From: an uncultured Ardenticatenia bacterium | Lineage (GTDB): Bacteria; Chloroflexota; Anaerolineae; Promineifilales; Promineifilaceae | NCBI GenBank assembly: GCA_937858165.1 | Contig: CALLZA010000678.1 | Location: 1-6,342, forward strand | Length of the DNA: 6,342 nt | Reading direction: 5' to 3' | Shown here: piece by piece, positions 1-5,406 of the stretch | Layout of the letters: each line of letters opens with the position of its first letter | How positions within the stretch are numbered: position 1 is the first letter of the stretch | Made by a program: the position numbers and the translations under genes | The notes under the pieces: model-generated | Seen by the model: the letters and a program-made list of their open reading frames with translations, nothing else | The model's database searches: none | What the model was told of the DNA's origin: nothing

Positions 1-136
1 CTTGTGTGGTACAGTCAGTGTTCGTTTTGTCATTCTGCGCGTGCTGCGAGTAGATATACTTTATTCAATGTTGTAGCTTTGATGTGACGTATCGAGCTGT
101 TGTGTGACGTGTGGACTCTGCTCTATGTTTTTTTTT
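1..136. other. Non-genomic flank outside the P5 adapter
   Basis: This stretch lies outside the flow-cell end of an Illumina P5 adapter, so no genomic insert can be physically present in this library orientation. It begins with low-complexity, T/G-rich sequence unlike the GC-rich core and ends in nine T (128-136) directly abutting the adapter. On the reverse strand that is adapter followed by poly-A and noise, the usual appearance of a read that runs off the end of a short molecule. I see no gene here. A minus-strand reading frame crossing it (down to 65) is only the bactofilin-like gene read through the adapter. Confidence 0.9.
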
Positions 137-206
137 AATGATACGGCGACCCCCGAGATCGACACTAGATCGCTCGTCGGCAGCGTCAGATGTGTATAAG
201 AGACAG
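137..206 (+). other. Illumina P5 + i5 index + Nextera Read-1 transposon adapter
   Basis: Positions 137-165 match the 29-nt P5 sequence with two mismatches (A to C at 152, T to G at 161). Positions 166-173 are TAGATCGC, the standard Nextera i5 index 501. Positions 174-187 are the Read-1 tail and 188-206 the 19-bp Tn5 mosaic end (AGATGTGTATAAGAGACAG). It is library contamination retained in the assembly. Read on the minus strand it gives the familiar artefact peptide LLYTSDAADE fused to the end of the leftmost gene. Genomic sequence starts at 207. Confidence 0.98.
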
Positions 207-697
207 GGCACGACCGGCCTAACCGGGTCAATCGGCTCAATCGGATCGATCGGCTCGACCGGGACAGCCGGCACGGTCGGCATCACCTGAAACTCCGGTA
301 TCGCCGGAATCTCCGGCATGACTAGCGGCGGCAACTCCAGCGTCTCGACGGCGGTGCAGTTGCGCAGCGAAACCGGCCCGCGCACCTCGCCGTTCAGCAA
401 GACGCACTCGCCATCGACATAGGCCGTCTCGCCCGTGTCTAGGTTGCCATTGAACAGAGTCACGCTGCCGCTGACGCGGCCGTCGATGAAAGCGTCACCG
501 TTAAAGACGACCACGTCACCGTTGACCACCGCACCCTCGTGGATGGTCAAATCGCCGTCGAGGACGATGACGTCGTTGTTGACCGTCTCGTTAGACTCAA
601 TAATCGTGTCGTCGAGCGGCCCGGCCATAGCCACTGGGGCCAGAGCAACGATCAGCATGAGCGCCAACACGATAGGAATTAGGACACCTCTCTTCAT
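207..697 (-). CDS. Secreted bactofilin-like (polymer-forming) beta-repeat protein, C-terminus missing
   Basis: The visible 163 residues start with a signal peptide (KR at 2-3, hydrophobic 5-22, likely cleavage after AMA at 25). Next come about four turns of an 18-residue beta-helix-like repeat (about 40-111) with the recurring pattern N-G-D-V-V-V-F-N-G-D, as in bactofilin/polymer-forming proteins. A tail of P-x-x-P units follows (about 122-164: PAIP, PAVP, PIDPIEPID). Cys98 and Cys114 could form a disulfide outside the membrane. The role is probably structural at the cell surface or envelope; this is inferred from the fold type. I chose ATG at 697 because AAGGAG sits six bases upstream; an in-frame GTG at 721 has no such site. 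The gene is last in the minus-strand operon, 43 bp after the anti-sigma gene. Its 3' end is lost at the adapter, and codons beyond 207 are artefact. Confidence 0.72.
222..266. repeat. Five degenerate 9-bp tandem repeats encoding Pro-Ile-Asp/Glu units
   Basis: Five consecutive 9-mers (222-230, 231-239, 240-248, 249-257, 258-266) share the pattern A-[TC]-C-G-G-x-[TA]-C-[AG]. On the minus strand they encode the P-I-[DE] three-residue period in the tail of the bactofilin-like protein. Such runs can change length by slippage, and the adapter cuts the gene close to the array, so the original number of units is unknown. Confidence 0.7.
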
Positions 698-740
698 CTT
701 ATTCTCCTTCTGTGTTTCCACTACTCCTGCGTCCTATACC

Positions 741-1292
741 CTAGTTACGTGATTCGACCGCCGAGGGTTGCGCCAGCAGCCGTTGGAAAACGCCACCCCA
801 CAGGAAGACGAAGCCGGCCAGGACGATCAGCCAGCCGACAACGGTTGGCTGTTCAATGACAAAGCGGCCCGCCCCAGCGAACAGGGCGCCCACAACCGTC
901 GCGGCCACGCGCCCCGCCCCTACCAGCGACTCCCACAAGTGGCTCAGTAGCGACGGTTCGCTCAGCACCGGCGCATAGCGCGCGCCCAGGAAGATGGCCA
1001 GGGCCAGCGGCACCAGACCGCACAACAACAGCAGCCCATAGAGCGCGCCCAAGGCCCGCACGCGCACCCGGCGGTTGGGCAACAAGGCCAGCGTGCGCGT
1101 GGCGAAATCGACCGCCGGCATCAGCAGCGGCGTCTGTCGAAACAGAGTGTCGATCGCCAGCAACGCCCGCCACTCCCGACTGCAATCGGGGCAGAGGCTG
1201 AGATGAGCCGTCAGCTCGTCGTGTTCGGCGGCGGGCAGCTCATCGTCGAGCGCGCTCATCATCATCAGGTAGTATCTCTCTTCGTGCTCCAT
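741..1292 (-). CDS. Zinc-binding membrane anti-sigma factor (zf-HC2 type)
   Basis: A 183-aa protein. Its N-terminus carries the anti-sigma zinc motif H-x3-C-x2-C (H30, C34, C37, with H24 upstream) in a helical segment, HLSLCPDC, typical of ZAS/zf-HC2 domains that hold ECF sigma factors. The rest is membrane-embedded: a clear helix at about 80-105, another at about 151-169, and a weaker hydrophobic stretch at about 128-144. It most likely sequesters the sigma factor encoded just upstream (38 bp away) at the inner face of the membrane and releases it on an envelope signal. The start is ATG at 1292, with GGAG seven bases upstream; GTG at 1295 is directly adjacent and possible, with a shorter spacing. 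The family call rests on the zinc motif, topology and neighbour. The signal sensed cannot be read from the sequence. Confidence 0.85.
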   Translation of the reverse strand: MEHEERYYLMMMSALDDELPAAEHDELTAHLSLCPDCSREWRALLAIDTLFRQTPLLMPAVDFATRTLALLPNRRVRVRALGALYGLLLLCGLVPLALAIFLGARYAPVLSEPSLLSHLWESLVGAGRVAATVVGALFAGAGRFVIEQPTVVGWLIVLAGFVFLWGGVFQRLLAQPSAVESRN

Positions 1293-1330
1293 CACATCTC
1301 TCCGGCGGGAAAGTCAGCCCGCCTCGTTCT

Positions 1331-1918
1331 CTAGGCCATCACTTCGACCTCATCCTCCGCGGGAACCATACCCCGCGCCACGCCACTGTCGGCCAGTTGT
1401 CGCCGCGCCCGAAAGAGACGCGACTTCACGGCGCTGACCGTCGTCTTCTGAACCTCGGCGATCTCCTCGTAGGACATGTCGTACCAGTAACGCAAAACGA
1501 CCGCCTGGCGATATTCGTCGGGCAGCTCCTTCAACATCCCCTGCACCAGCGCCTCGCGCTCCTGGGCCAGGTATTGCGCCTCCGGCCCCTTGTTGTTGTC
1601 GCTGTGCAGCGCCGGATGGGGCGGCAGCGGCTCGTCGATCGACAGCAGCACCGCCCGCCGCTTGCGAATCAGGTCGATGCAGTAGTTGGACGTGATCGAC
1701 AGCAGCCACGTGCTGAACTTGTGCGCCGGGTCGTAGCTGTCCAGACGGGTATAAGCCCGAATGAACGCCTCTTGCGCCGCCTCTTCCGCTTCGCCGCTGT
1801 TGCCGAGCATCCGGTAGGCAAGGTTATAGACCGGCCCCTGATACGCCTCGATCAACTGCCCAAAAGCATCCTTGTCGCCGCGTCTGGCTTTTTGCAGCCA
1901 GACCTGCTCGTCGTTCAA
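1331..1918 (-). CDS. ECF-family RNA polymerase sigma factor (sigma-70, group 4)
   Basis: A 195-aa protein of normal ECF length. Region 2 spans about 18-90 (DAFGQLIEAY, then A-Q-E-A-F-I-R-A-Y around 48-56, and the -10-binding helix with F-S-T-W-L near 68-72 and D-L-I-R-K-R-R at 82-88). A linker at 91-120 follows, then region 4 at about 122-176, with the helix-turn-helix M-S-Y-E-E-I-A-E ... V-S-A-V-K-S-R-L-F-R-A-R that reads the -35 element. There is no region 1 or 3, as expected. It directs RNA polymerase to a specific regulon and is likely controlled by the downstream anti-sigma factor. The start is TTG at 1918: AGGAG lies nine bases upstream, and an in-frame TAA closes the frame 21 bases upstream with no ATG or GTG between. 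I see no convincing ECF-type autoregulatory promoter (GGAAC/CGTC) upstream. Confidence 0.93.
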   Translation of the reverse strand: MNDEQVWLQKARRGDKDAFGQLIEAYQGPVYNLAYRMLGNSGEAEEAAQEAFIRAYTRLDSYDPAHKFSTWLLSITSNYCIDLIRKRRAVLLSIDEPLPPHPALHSDNNKGPEAQYLAQEREALVQGMLKELPDEYRQAVVLRYWYDMSYEEIAEVQKTTVSAVKSRLFRARRQLADSGVARGMVPAEDEVEVMA

Positions 1919-1983
1919 CGTGCCAATCTCCTGACTTACTTATCACCCTATACGCAAAGCATGACCACGGGTTTCACGCTGGT

Positions 1984-2055
1984 TTGTAGCGCGGGTTGCT
2001 TTCCCCGCGCTCTTCGCGCCGACAGAGGGCGCGGGTAGAGCAACCCGCGCTACAA
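1984..2055. repeat. 72-nt palindromic repeat with perfect 17-bp arms
   Basis: The arms 1984-2000 and 2039-2055 are perfect inverted copies (TTGTAGCGCGGGTTGCT and its complement). After a short mismatched step, a second inner stem of 7 bp pairs 2004-2010 with 2029-2035, leaving an 18-nt loop. It lies between two divergently transcribed genes, so a terminator is not expected, and no U-tract follows. A dispersed palindromic or MITE-like element, or a structured leader of the sigma-factor mRNA, fits better. Confidence 0.8.
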
Positions 2056-2091
2056 GCGGCGGCTTGTTTGCCCGCCTGCGGCACGCTGCTC

Positions 2092-2114
2092 TATAATGCC
2101 TCTCAAGCATTATA
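2092..2114. promoter_or_regulatory. Palindromic divergent -10 region / possible operator
   Basis: TATAATGC (2092-2099) and GCATTATA (2107-2114) form a perfect 8-bp inverted repeat around a 7-bp spacer. Each arm contains a consensus TATAAT, one per strand. The plus-strand copy would start RNA about 10-12 nt before the methyltransferase ATG at 2116, giving a very short leader without a Shine-Dalgarno site. The minus-strand copy could serve the sigma-factor operon about 185 nt away. No good -35 hexamer is visible at 17 bp (TTGTTT at 2064 is 22 bp away). The symmetry also suits a repressor site. This is inference from sequence only. Confidence 0.4.
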
Positions 2115-2115
2115 T

Positions 2116-2982
2116 ATGAACAAGCAATCGACCATGACCCCGGATGAGCGTAAGTCGCTGCCGTCGACGCTCTATACGGAAGAGTACTTCCTGACGGCGT
2201 GCGAGGGGTACGATGTCTTTCTGGAATCAGAAGGGGCGCACCTCTCGCGCCGGCTGCGCGACGCCTTCGCCCTGGCCGACGTGCGGCCGGGGATGCGCGT
2301 GCTCGACGTGGGCTGCGGCCGCGGCGAAATCCTGCGCCACTGCATGCGCCTGGGCATCGAGGCCCACGGCATGGACTACGCTGCTGTGGCCACACAGATG
2401 AGCCGGGACGTAGTCGCTGCCGAAACCCAGCGCGTCGCTGCCGAAACGCAGCGTGTCGCTGCCGAAACGCAAGCGCCCGTCCACCCCGGCGTCTGTCAGG
2501 CCGACGCTAAGACACTGCCCTTCCCTAACGACCACTTCGACCGCGTGCTGATGTTCGACGTTGTGGAGCACCTCTTTCCCTGGGAGCTGCAACAGGCGTT
2601 CATCGACATCGGCCGCGTCCTAAAGCCGGGCGGGCGGCTGGTCATCCACACTGCCCCCAACCGCTGGTACGACGCCTACGCCTACCCCTGGGTACGGCGG
2701 GTGCGCACCCTGTTGGGCCAGGGCGACAGCTACCCCAAGGACCCGCGGGCCATCACCCCCGTCAATCAGGACGTCCACGTCAACGAGCAAGACCTGCTCA
2801 GCATGCGCCGGGCGCTGCGGCGCGGCGGCTACGGCAACATTCGCGTCTGGCTCGACTCGCCGCCACAGAGCCGCGTCGAATCGCCCGTGCTGGCTGGGCT
2901 GCGGCGCGTGGCCTTTGGCGTGCCCCCCTTCCGCTGGTTCTTCGAGCGGGAGGTGTTTGCCGTGGGCGAGCCGGTGAAGTGA
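2116..2982 (+). CDS. Class I SAM-dependent methyltransferase (Methyltransf_11/UbiE-like)
   Basis: A 288-aa protein with a Rossmann-type methyltransferase core: motif I V-L-D-V-G-C-G-R-G at 62-70 binds S-adenosylmethionine, the acidic end of strand 2 is D87, motif III-like A-D-A-K-T-L-P-F is at 129-136, motif IV F-D-V-V-E-H at 147-152, and the L-K-P-G-G-R-L loop at 169-175 is typical of the Methyltransf_11 group. The substrate is not evident; the glycosyltransferase encoded next suggests a sugar, lipid or glycan acceptor. I chose ATG at 2116 because it follows a TATAAT box; an upstream in-frame start at 1996 would add 40 residues read through a hairpin, and ATG at 2134 is a minor alternative. 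There is no Shine-Dalgarno site. A triple 7-residue repeat (100-120) is inserted between strands 2 and 3. Its TGA overlaps the GTG of the next gene by four bases. Confidence 0.85.
   Translation: MNKQSTMTPDERKSLPSTLYTEEYFLTACEGYDVFLESEGAHLSRRLRDAFALADVRPGMRVLDVGCGRGEILRHCMRLGIEAHGMDYAAVATQMSRDVVAAETQRVAAETQRVAAETQAPVHPGVCQADAKTLPFPNDHFDRVLMFDVVEHLFPWELQQAFIDIGRVLKPGGRLVIHTAPNRWYDAYAYPWVRRVRTLLGQGDSYPKDPRAITPVNQDVHVNEQDLLSMRRALRRGGYGNIRVWLDSPPQSRVESPVLAGLRRVAFGVPPFRWFFEREVFAVGEPVK
2413..2475 (+). repeat. Three 21-bp in-frame tandem repeats in the methyltransferase gene
   Basis: Units 2413-2433, 2434-2454 and 2455-2475 begin with the identical GTCGCTGCCGAAAC and differ only in a few 3' bases. 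They encode V-A-A-E-T-Q-[RA] three times (residues 100-120). Each unit is a multiple of three, so copy number can change without a frameshift. The insertion follows D87 of strand 2 and precedes the A-D-A-K-T-L-P-F segment, in what is normally a helix or loop at the surface of the fold. Confidence 0.92.
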
Positions 2983-5300
2983 CCGCCGACCGCCGACGGC
3001 CGACCGCTGCCGGAGAAAAGCAGGGGGGCAGGGGGGCGGGGGAACAGGGGAGAAAGAACCCCACCACGCGCCACCCGCCTCTGGCGATGGTCGGCGGTCG
3101 GTGGTCGGCGGTCTTACTGCTCATCCTTCTCCTGGCCTTCGCCCTGCGCGCCTGGGACTTGACCGCGGTTCCGCCTGGCCTGACCCACGACGAAGCCAAC
3201 CACGGCCGCGAGGCAATCGACATCCTCGATGGCGTGTTCCGTCTCTTCTTCCCGCTCAACTACGGCAGCGAACCGATCTACAGCTACACCGTTGCGCTGA
3301 GCATGGCCCTGTTCGGCCGCGGTCTGTTCGCCCTACGGCTGGTCAACGTCTTCTTTGGCCTGCTGACCATCGCCCTCACCTACGCCTGGGCCGTGCCGCG
3401 CTTCGGCCGGGCGGTGGCCCTGCTGGGCGCGGCGCTGCTGGCCGTCTCGTTCTGGCCCCTGGCCGGCAGCCGCGAGGCGCTGCGGGCGGGGATGTTGCCG
3501 TTCTTCTTTGCGCTGGCGGGGTGGTTCTTCTGGCGGTTGCTGGCCCCGACCGCCGACCGCCCACCCGCGACCGCAGCCAGAAGGTCGCCGGGGAGAACCT
3601 CCTCGCCCTCCGGGAAAGAGGTCGCCTCCCGCCCCGCATCTGAGGATGTGGACTCCGCGGTAGCGACTCGCCACTCGCCTCTCGCGGCGGTCGGCCGTCG
3701 GCGGTCGGTTGTCCTCTTCGGCCTGGCCGTGGCCGCCACGCTCTACATCTATCTGGCCGCGCGGGTGAGCTGGCTGCTGTTCCCGCTCTTTCTCGGCTAT
3801 CTGGCGCTGTTCCACCGGGCGGCGTTCCGGCGGGCGTGGCGGCCGACGCTGGCCGGGCTGCTGTTGGCCGGGCTGCTGGTCGCACCGCTGTTCCTCTACC
3901 TGCGCGCTCACCCGGAGATGCAGACGCGGCTGGACATGCTCGACGGGCCGCTGCAGGCCATCGCCGCCGGGCAGTGGCGGCCAGTTCTGGCCAACGCCAC
4001 CGATGCACTGCTGGCCTTAGTCTGGCCCGGTCGCGGCGACCAGTTCCTAGCCTATAACATCCCCGGCCGGCCGGTGTTCGACGCCGTCTCGGCCGTCTTC
4101 TTCGTCGCCGGTCTGGCCGTCTGCCTGGCCCGCTGGCGGCGTCCGGCCTACGCCTTCCTGCTGCTGTGGTTCATCGCCGGCATTTTGCCGTCGCTGGTGA
4201 CCGGCCCCACGGCCAACACGACCCGCAACCTGGCCGCGCTGCCGGCGGTCTTTCTCATTCCGGCCATTGGCTTTGTGGCTCTGGCGGGGAGAATTAGGAA
4301 TTACGAATTAGGAATTAGGAATGAAGAGGAAGAACCTCACGCCAAAAGCGCTAAGGACGCCAAGAGCGCCAACGATTCTTCTTGGCGATCCTGGCGTGAG
4401 GTCTCTTCACTCGTCACTCGTCACTCGTCACTCGTCGCTGCCCTCCTGTGGCTAGCCTTCGCCGGCTTCGTCTCCGGCCGCGACTACTTTGTGCGCTGGG
4501 CCAACCTGCCCGAGGTGCGCGGGGCGTACCAATCCACCCTGGTGGCGGCGCTGGGCCACGTGGCCGGCAACTACCCCGCCGCCGAGCCGATCGTCTTTAG
4601 CAGCGTCTACCCCGGCGCGGCTCATGACCCCTCCATCGCCTATGTCCTGGCCGCCGGCCGCCCAGCTCTGAGCCGCACAGCGCGCTGGGCCGACGCCCGC
4701 TACGCCCTAGCCGTGCCGCCCGGCGCGGCGCTGGCCGTCGTCCCCGCCTCCACCCCGCCTCACCCGGCGCTGCAAGCGTGGCTGACGCCGTTGGCGACGG
4801 TCGAAATGCGCCCCAACGACCTCGACCCGCGTTTCACCCTCTACGAGTTGGACGGGGCCAGGGCCGCGGCCGACCTGGCGTCGTGGGCCGTGCCGCCGGT
4901 GGTCTTCGACGGCGCGGTCGAGCTGGTGGCCGCCCACTGGCTGGCCGATAGTGCGCGGCCCGGCACGACGGCCGAACTGCTGACCGCCTGGCGCGTCCTC
5001 GACCCGACCCGGGCCGGGCCGACCGCGCCGCCAACCTTCGCCACAGACGCCGTGCTCTTCAGCCACGTCCTCGACGGCGCGGGCGGCCTTTTGACCCAAC
5101 GCGACGGCCTCGACGCGCCGTCGTGGGCGTGGCAGGCGGGCGATCTGCTGGTGCAGATTCACGTCCTGGCCGTGCCCGCCGGGGTCGCGCCGGGCGAGTA
5201 CGCCGCCGTCGTCGGCTTCTACGACCGCGCCACCGGCGTCCGCCTGCCCACGCCCGACGGTGACACGGTCGGCATTCCGCCGCTGGTTGTTAAAGAGTAA
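2979..5300 (+). CDS. GT-C membrane glycosyltransferase (family 39/ArnT-PMT-like) with C-terminal extracytoplasmic domain
   Basis: A 773-aa protein. After a basic tail, TM1 (about 43-59) leads to a first outer loop with the catalytic-type acidic pair H-D-E (D71, E72). Later come S-R-E (164-166) in a second outer loop and about ten more helices, the last at about 486-499. GT-C enzymes of this type use a polyprenyl-phosphate sugar donor outside the membrane; the acceptor is unknown. Residues from about 505 form a soluble domain whose end (about 645-770: V-L-F-S-H-V-L-D-G, L-L-T-Q-R-D-G, G-E-Y) resembles a beta-sandwich often attached to such enzymes in Chloroflexota. Three repeat-derived segments interrupt it (1-40, about 190-243, about 437-486), all predicted cytoplasmic. 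GTG at 2979 overlaps the methyltransferase stop, so coupling is likely. ATG at 3087 (residue 37), just before TM1, is a serious alternative start; neither has a clear Shine-Dalgarno site. Confidence 0.82.
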   Translation: MTADRRRPTAAGEKQGGRGAGEQGRKNPTTRHPPLAMVGGRWSAVLLLILLLAFALRAWDLTAVPPGLTHDEANHGREAIDILDGVFRLFFPLNYGSEPIYSYTVALSMALFGRGLFALRLVNVFFGLLTIALTYAWAVPRFGRAVALLGAALLAVSFWPLAGSREALRAGMLPFFFALAGWFFWRLLAPTADRPPATAARRSPGRTSSPSGKEVASRPASEDVDSAVATRHSPLAAVGRRRSVVLFGLAVAATLYIYLAARVSWLLFPLFLGYLALFHRAAFRRAWRPTLAGLLLAGLLVAPLFLYLRAHPEMQTRLDMLDGPLQAIAAGQWRPVLANATDALLALVWPGRGDQFLAYNIPGRPVFDAVSAVFFVAGLAVCLARWRRPAYAFLLLWFIAGILPSLVTGPTANTTRNLAALPAVFLIPAIGFVALAGRIRNYELGIRNEEEEPHAKSAKDAKSANDSSWRSWREVSSLVTRHSSLVAALLWLAFAGFVSGRDYFVRWANLPEVRGAYQSTLVAALGHVAGNYPAAEPIVFSSVYPGAAHDPSIAYVLAAGRPALSRTARWADARYALAVPPGAALAVVPASTPPHPALQAWLTPLATVEMRPNDLDPRFTLYELDGARAAADLASWAVPPVVFDGAVELVAAHWLADSARPGTTAELLTAWRVLDPTRAGPTAPPTFATDAVLFSHVLDGAGGLLTQRDGLDAPSWAWQAGDLLVQIHVLAVPAGVAPGEYAAVVGFYDRATGVRLPTPDGDTVGIPPLVVKE
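2981..3113. repeat. Palindromic element A at the methyltransferase/glycosyltransferase junction
   Basis: The left arm (2981-3004) and right arm (3090-3113) are inverted copies matching at 22 of 24 positions, built of GACCGCC-type words. The element begins at the GTGA overlap of the two genes and supplies the first ~36-45 residues of the glycosyltransferase frame. It shares both ends, in the same orientation and reading frame, with element B: T-A-D-R-x4-T-A-A at the left and T-R-H-P-P-L-A (30-36) at the right. Its centre differs and holds a G-run tract. Confidence 0.8.
3023..3050 (+). other. Potential G-quadruplex tract
   Basis: Four runs of G (six at 3023-3028, six at 3031-3036, five at 3038-3042, four at 3047-3050) are separated by loops of 2, 1 and 4 bases. 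This meets the usual G-quadruplex pattern comfortably. It is on the coding strand, so the mRNA would also carry it, about 45 nt after the GTG start and before the alternative ATG at 3087. It could affect translation of the glycosyltransferase or coupling to the methyltransferase gene. Folding is not shown by sequence alone. Confidence 0.6.
3546..3708. repeat. Palindromic element B, in-frame inside the glycosyltransferase gene
   Basis: It starts with CCGACCGCCGAC (3546-3557) and ends with an inverted copy of the same words (3686-3708). The first 12 bases pair perfectly and the rest mostly. Positions 3687-3708 are an exact 22-nt inverted match of 2986-3007 in element A. It encodes residues about 190-243, a hydrophilic, basic segment between two transmembrane helices, ending T-R-H-S-P-L-A (230-236) just before the next helix. 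The frame stays open throughout. Confidence 0.75.
4286..4436. repeat. Composite repeat element C, in-frame inside the glycosyltransferase gene
   Basis: Three modules lie in a row. First, four 7-bp units of GAATTA[GC] (4291-4318). Second, a hairpin with perfect 11-bp arms (4334-4344 and 4392-4402, core CCTCACGCCA) and an inner CGCCAA/TTGGCG pair (4367-4372 and 4382-4387). Third, four exact CACTCGT units (4408-4435). The AT-rich first module stands out against the GC-rich gene. It encodes residues about 437-486, charged and hydrophilic, ending T-R-H-S-S-L-V (480-486) before the last transmembrane helix. Confidence 0.88.
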
Positions 5301-5304
5301 GGAA

Positions 5305-5388
5305 GCTCACGCCAAAGCGCTAAGGAGCAAAGGCGCAAAAGGAACTCTTTTTCTTTGCGTCTTTGCCTCTTCGCGCCTTGGCGTGAGC
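5305..5388. terminator. Long imperfect hairpin after the glycosyltransferase gene (repeat D, possible terminator)
   Basis: Perfect 11-bp arms GCTCACGCCAA (5305-5315) and TTGGCGTGAGC (5378-5388) continue inward as an imperfect stem built of GCGC, AAG and CGCAAA words, closing on a short loop near 5342-5350. It starts five bases after the stop codon, and a pyrimidine-rich run (CTCTTTCTCTTCCTTC, 5389-5404) follows, so it may end transcription of the methyltransferase/glycosyltransferase unit. The left part is nearly identical to the hairpin module of element C, so it is also a copy of that repeat family. Confidence 0.55.
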
Positions 5389-5406
5389 CTCTTTCTCTTC
5401 CTTCTA

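Noticed and set aside
65..206. C-terminal extension of the leftmost minus-strand ORF
   Set aside because: It is the P5/Nextera adapter and the noise beyond it read on the minus strand (LLYTSDAADE peptide).
698..721. GTG at 721 as the start of the bactofilin-like protein
   Set aside because: ATG at 697 has AAGGAG at good spacing and starts a typical signal peptide; the extension would put charged residues before it.
1397..2038. 213-codon plus-strand ORF opposite the sigma factor
   Set aside because: It is a GC-rich shadow of a clearly recognisable sigma-factor gene, with no domain of its own.
1984..2055. Rho-independent terminator
   Set aside because: It lies upstream of both divergent genes and has no T-run after either arm.
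2064..2097. Standard sigma-70 promoter with TTGTTT as -35
   Set aside because: The spacing to TATAAT is 22 bp, outside the normal 16-19 bp.
1996..2115. 40-residue N-terminal extension of the methyltransferase
   Set aside because: It would be translated through the palindrome and the TATAAT box, and shows no family resemblance.
3333..4008. Long minus-strand ORFs inside the glycosyltransferase gene
   Set aside because: They are Arg/Pro/Ala-rich antisense shadows that cover well-defined transmembrane helices on the plus strand.
4408..4435. CRISPR-like short repeats
   Set aside because: The CACTCGT units are directly adjacent 7-mers with no spacers, and there are no cas genes.
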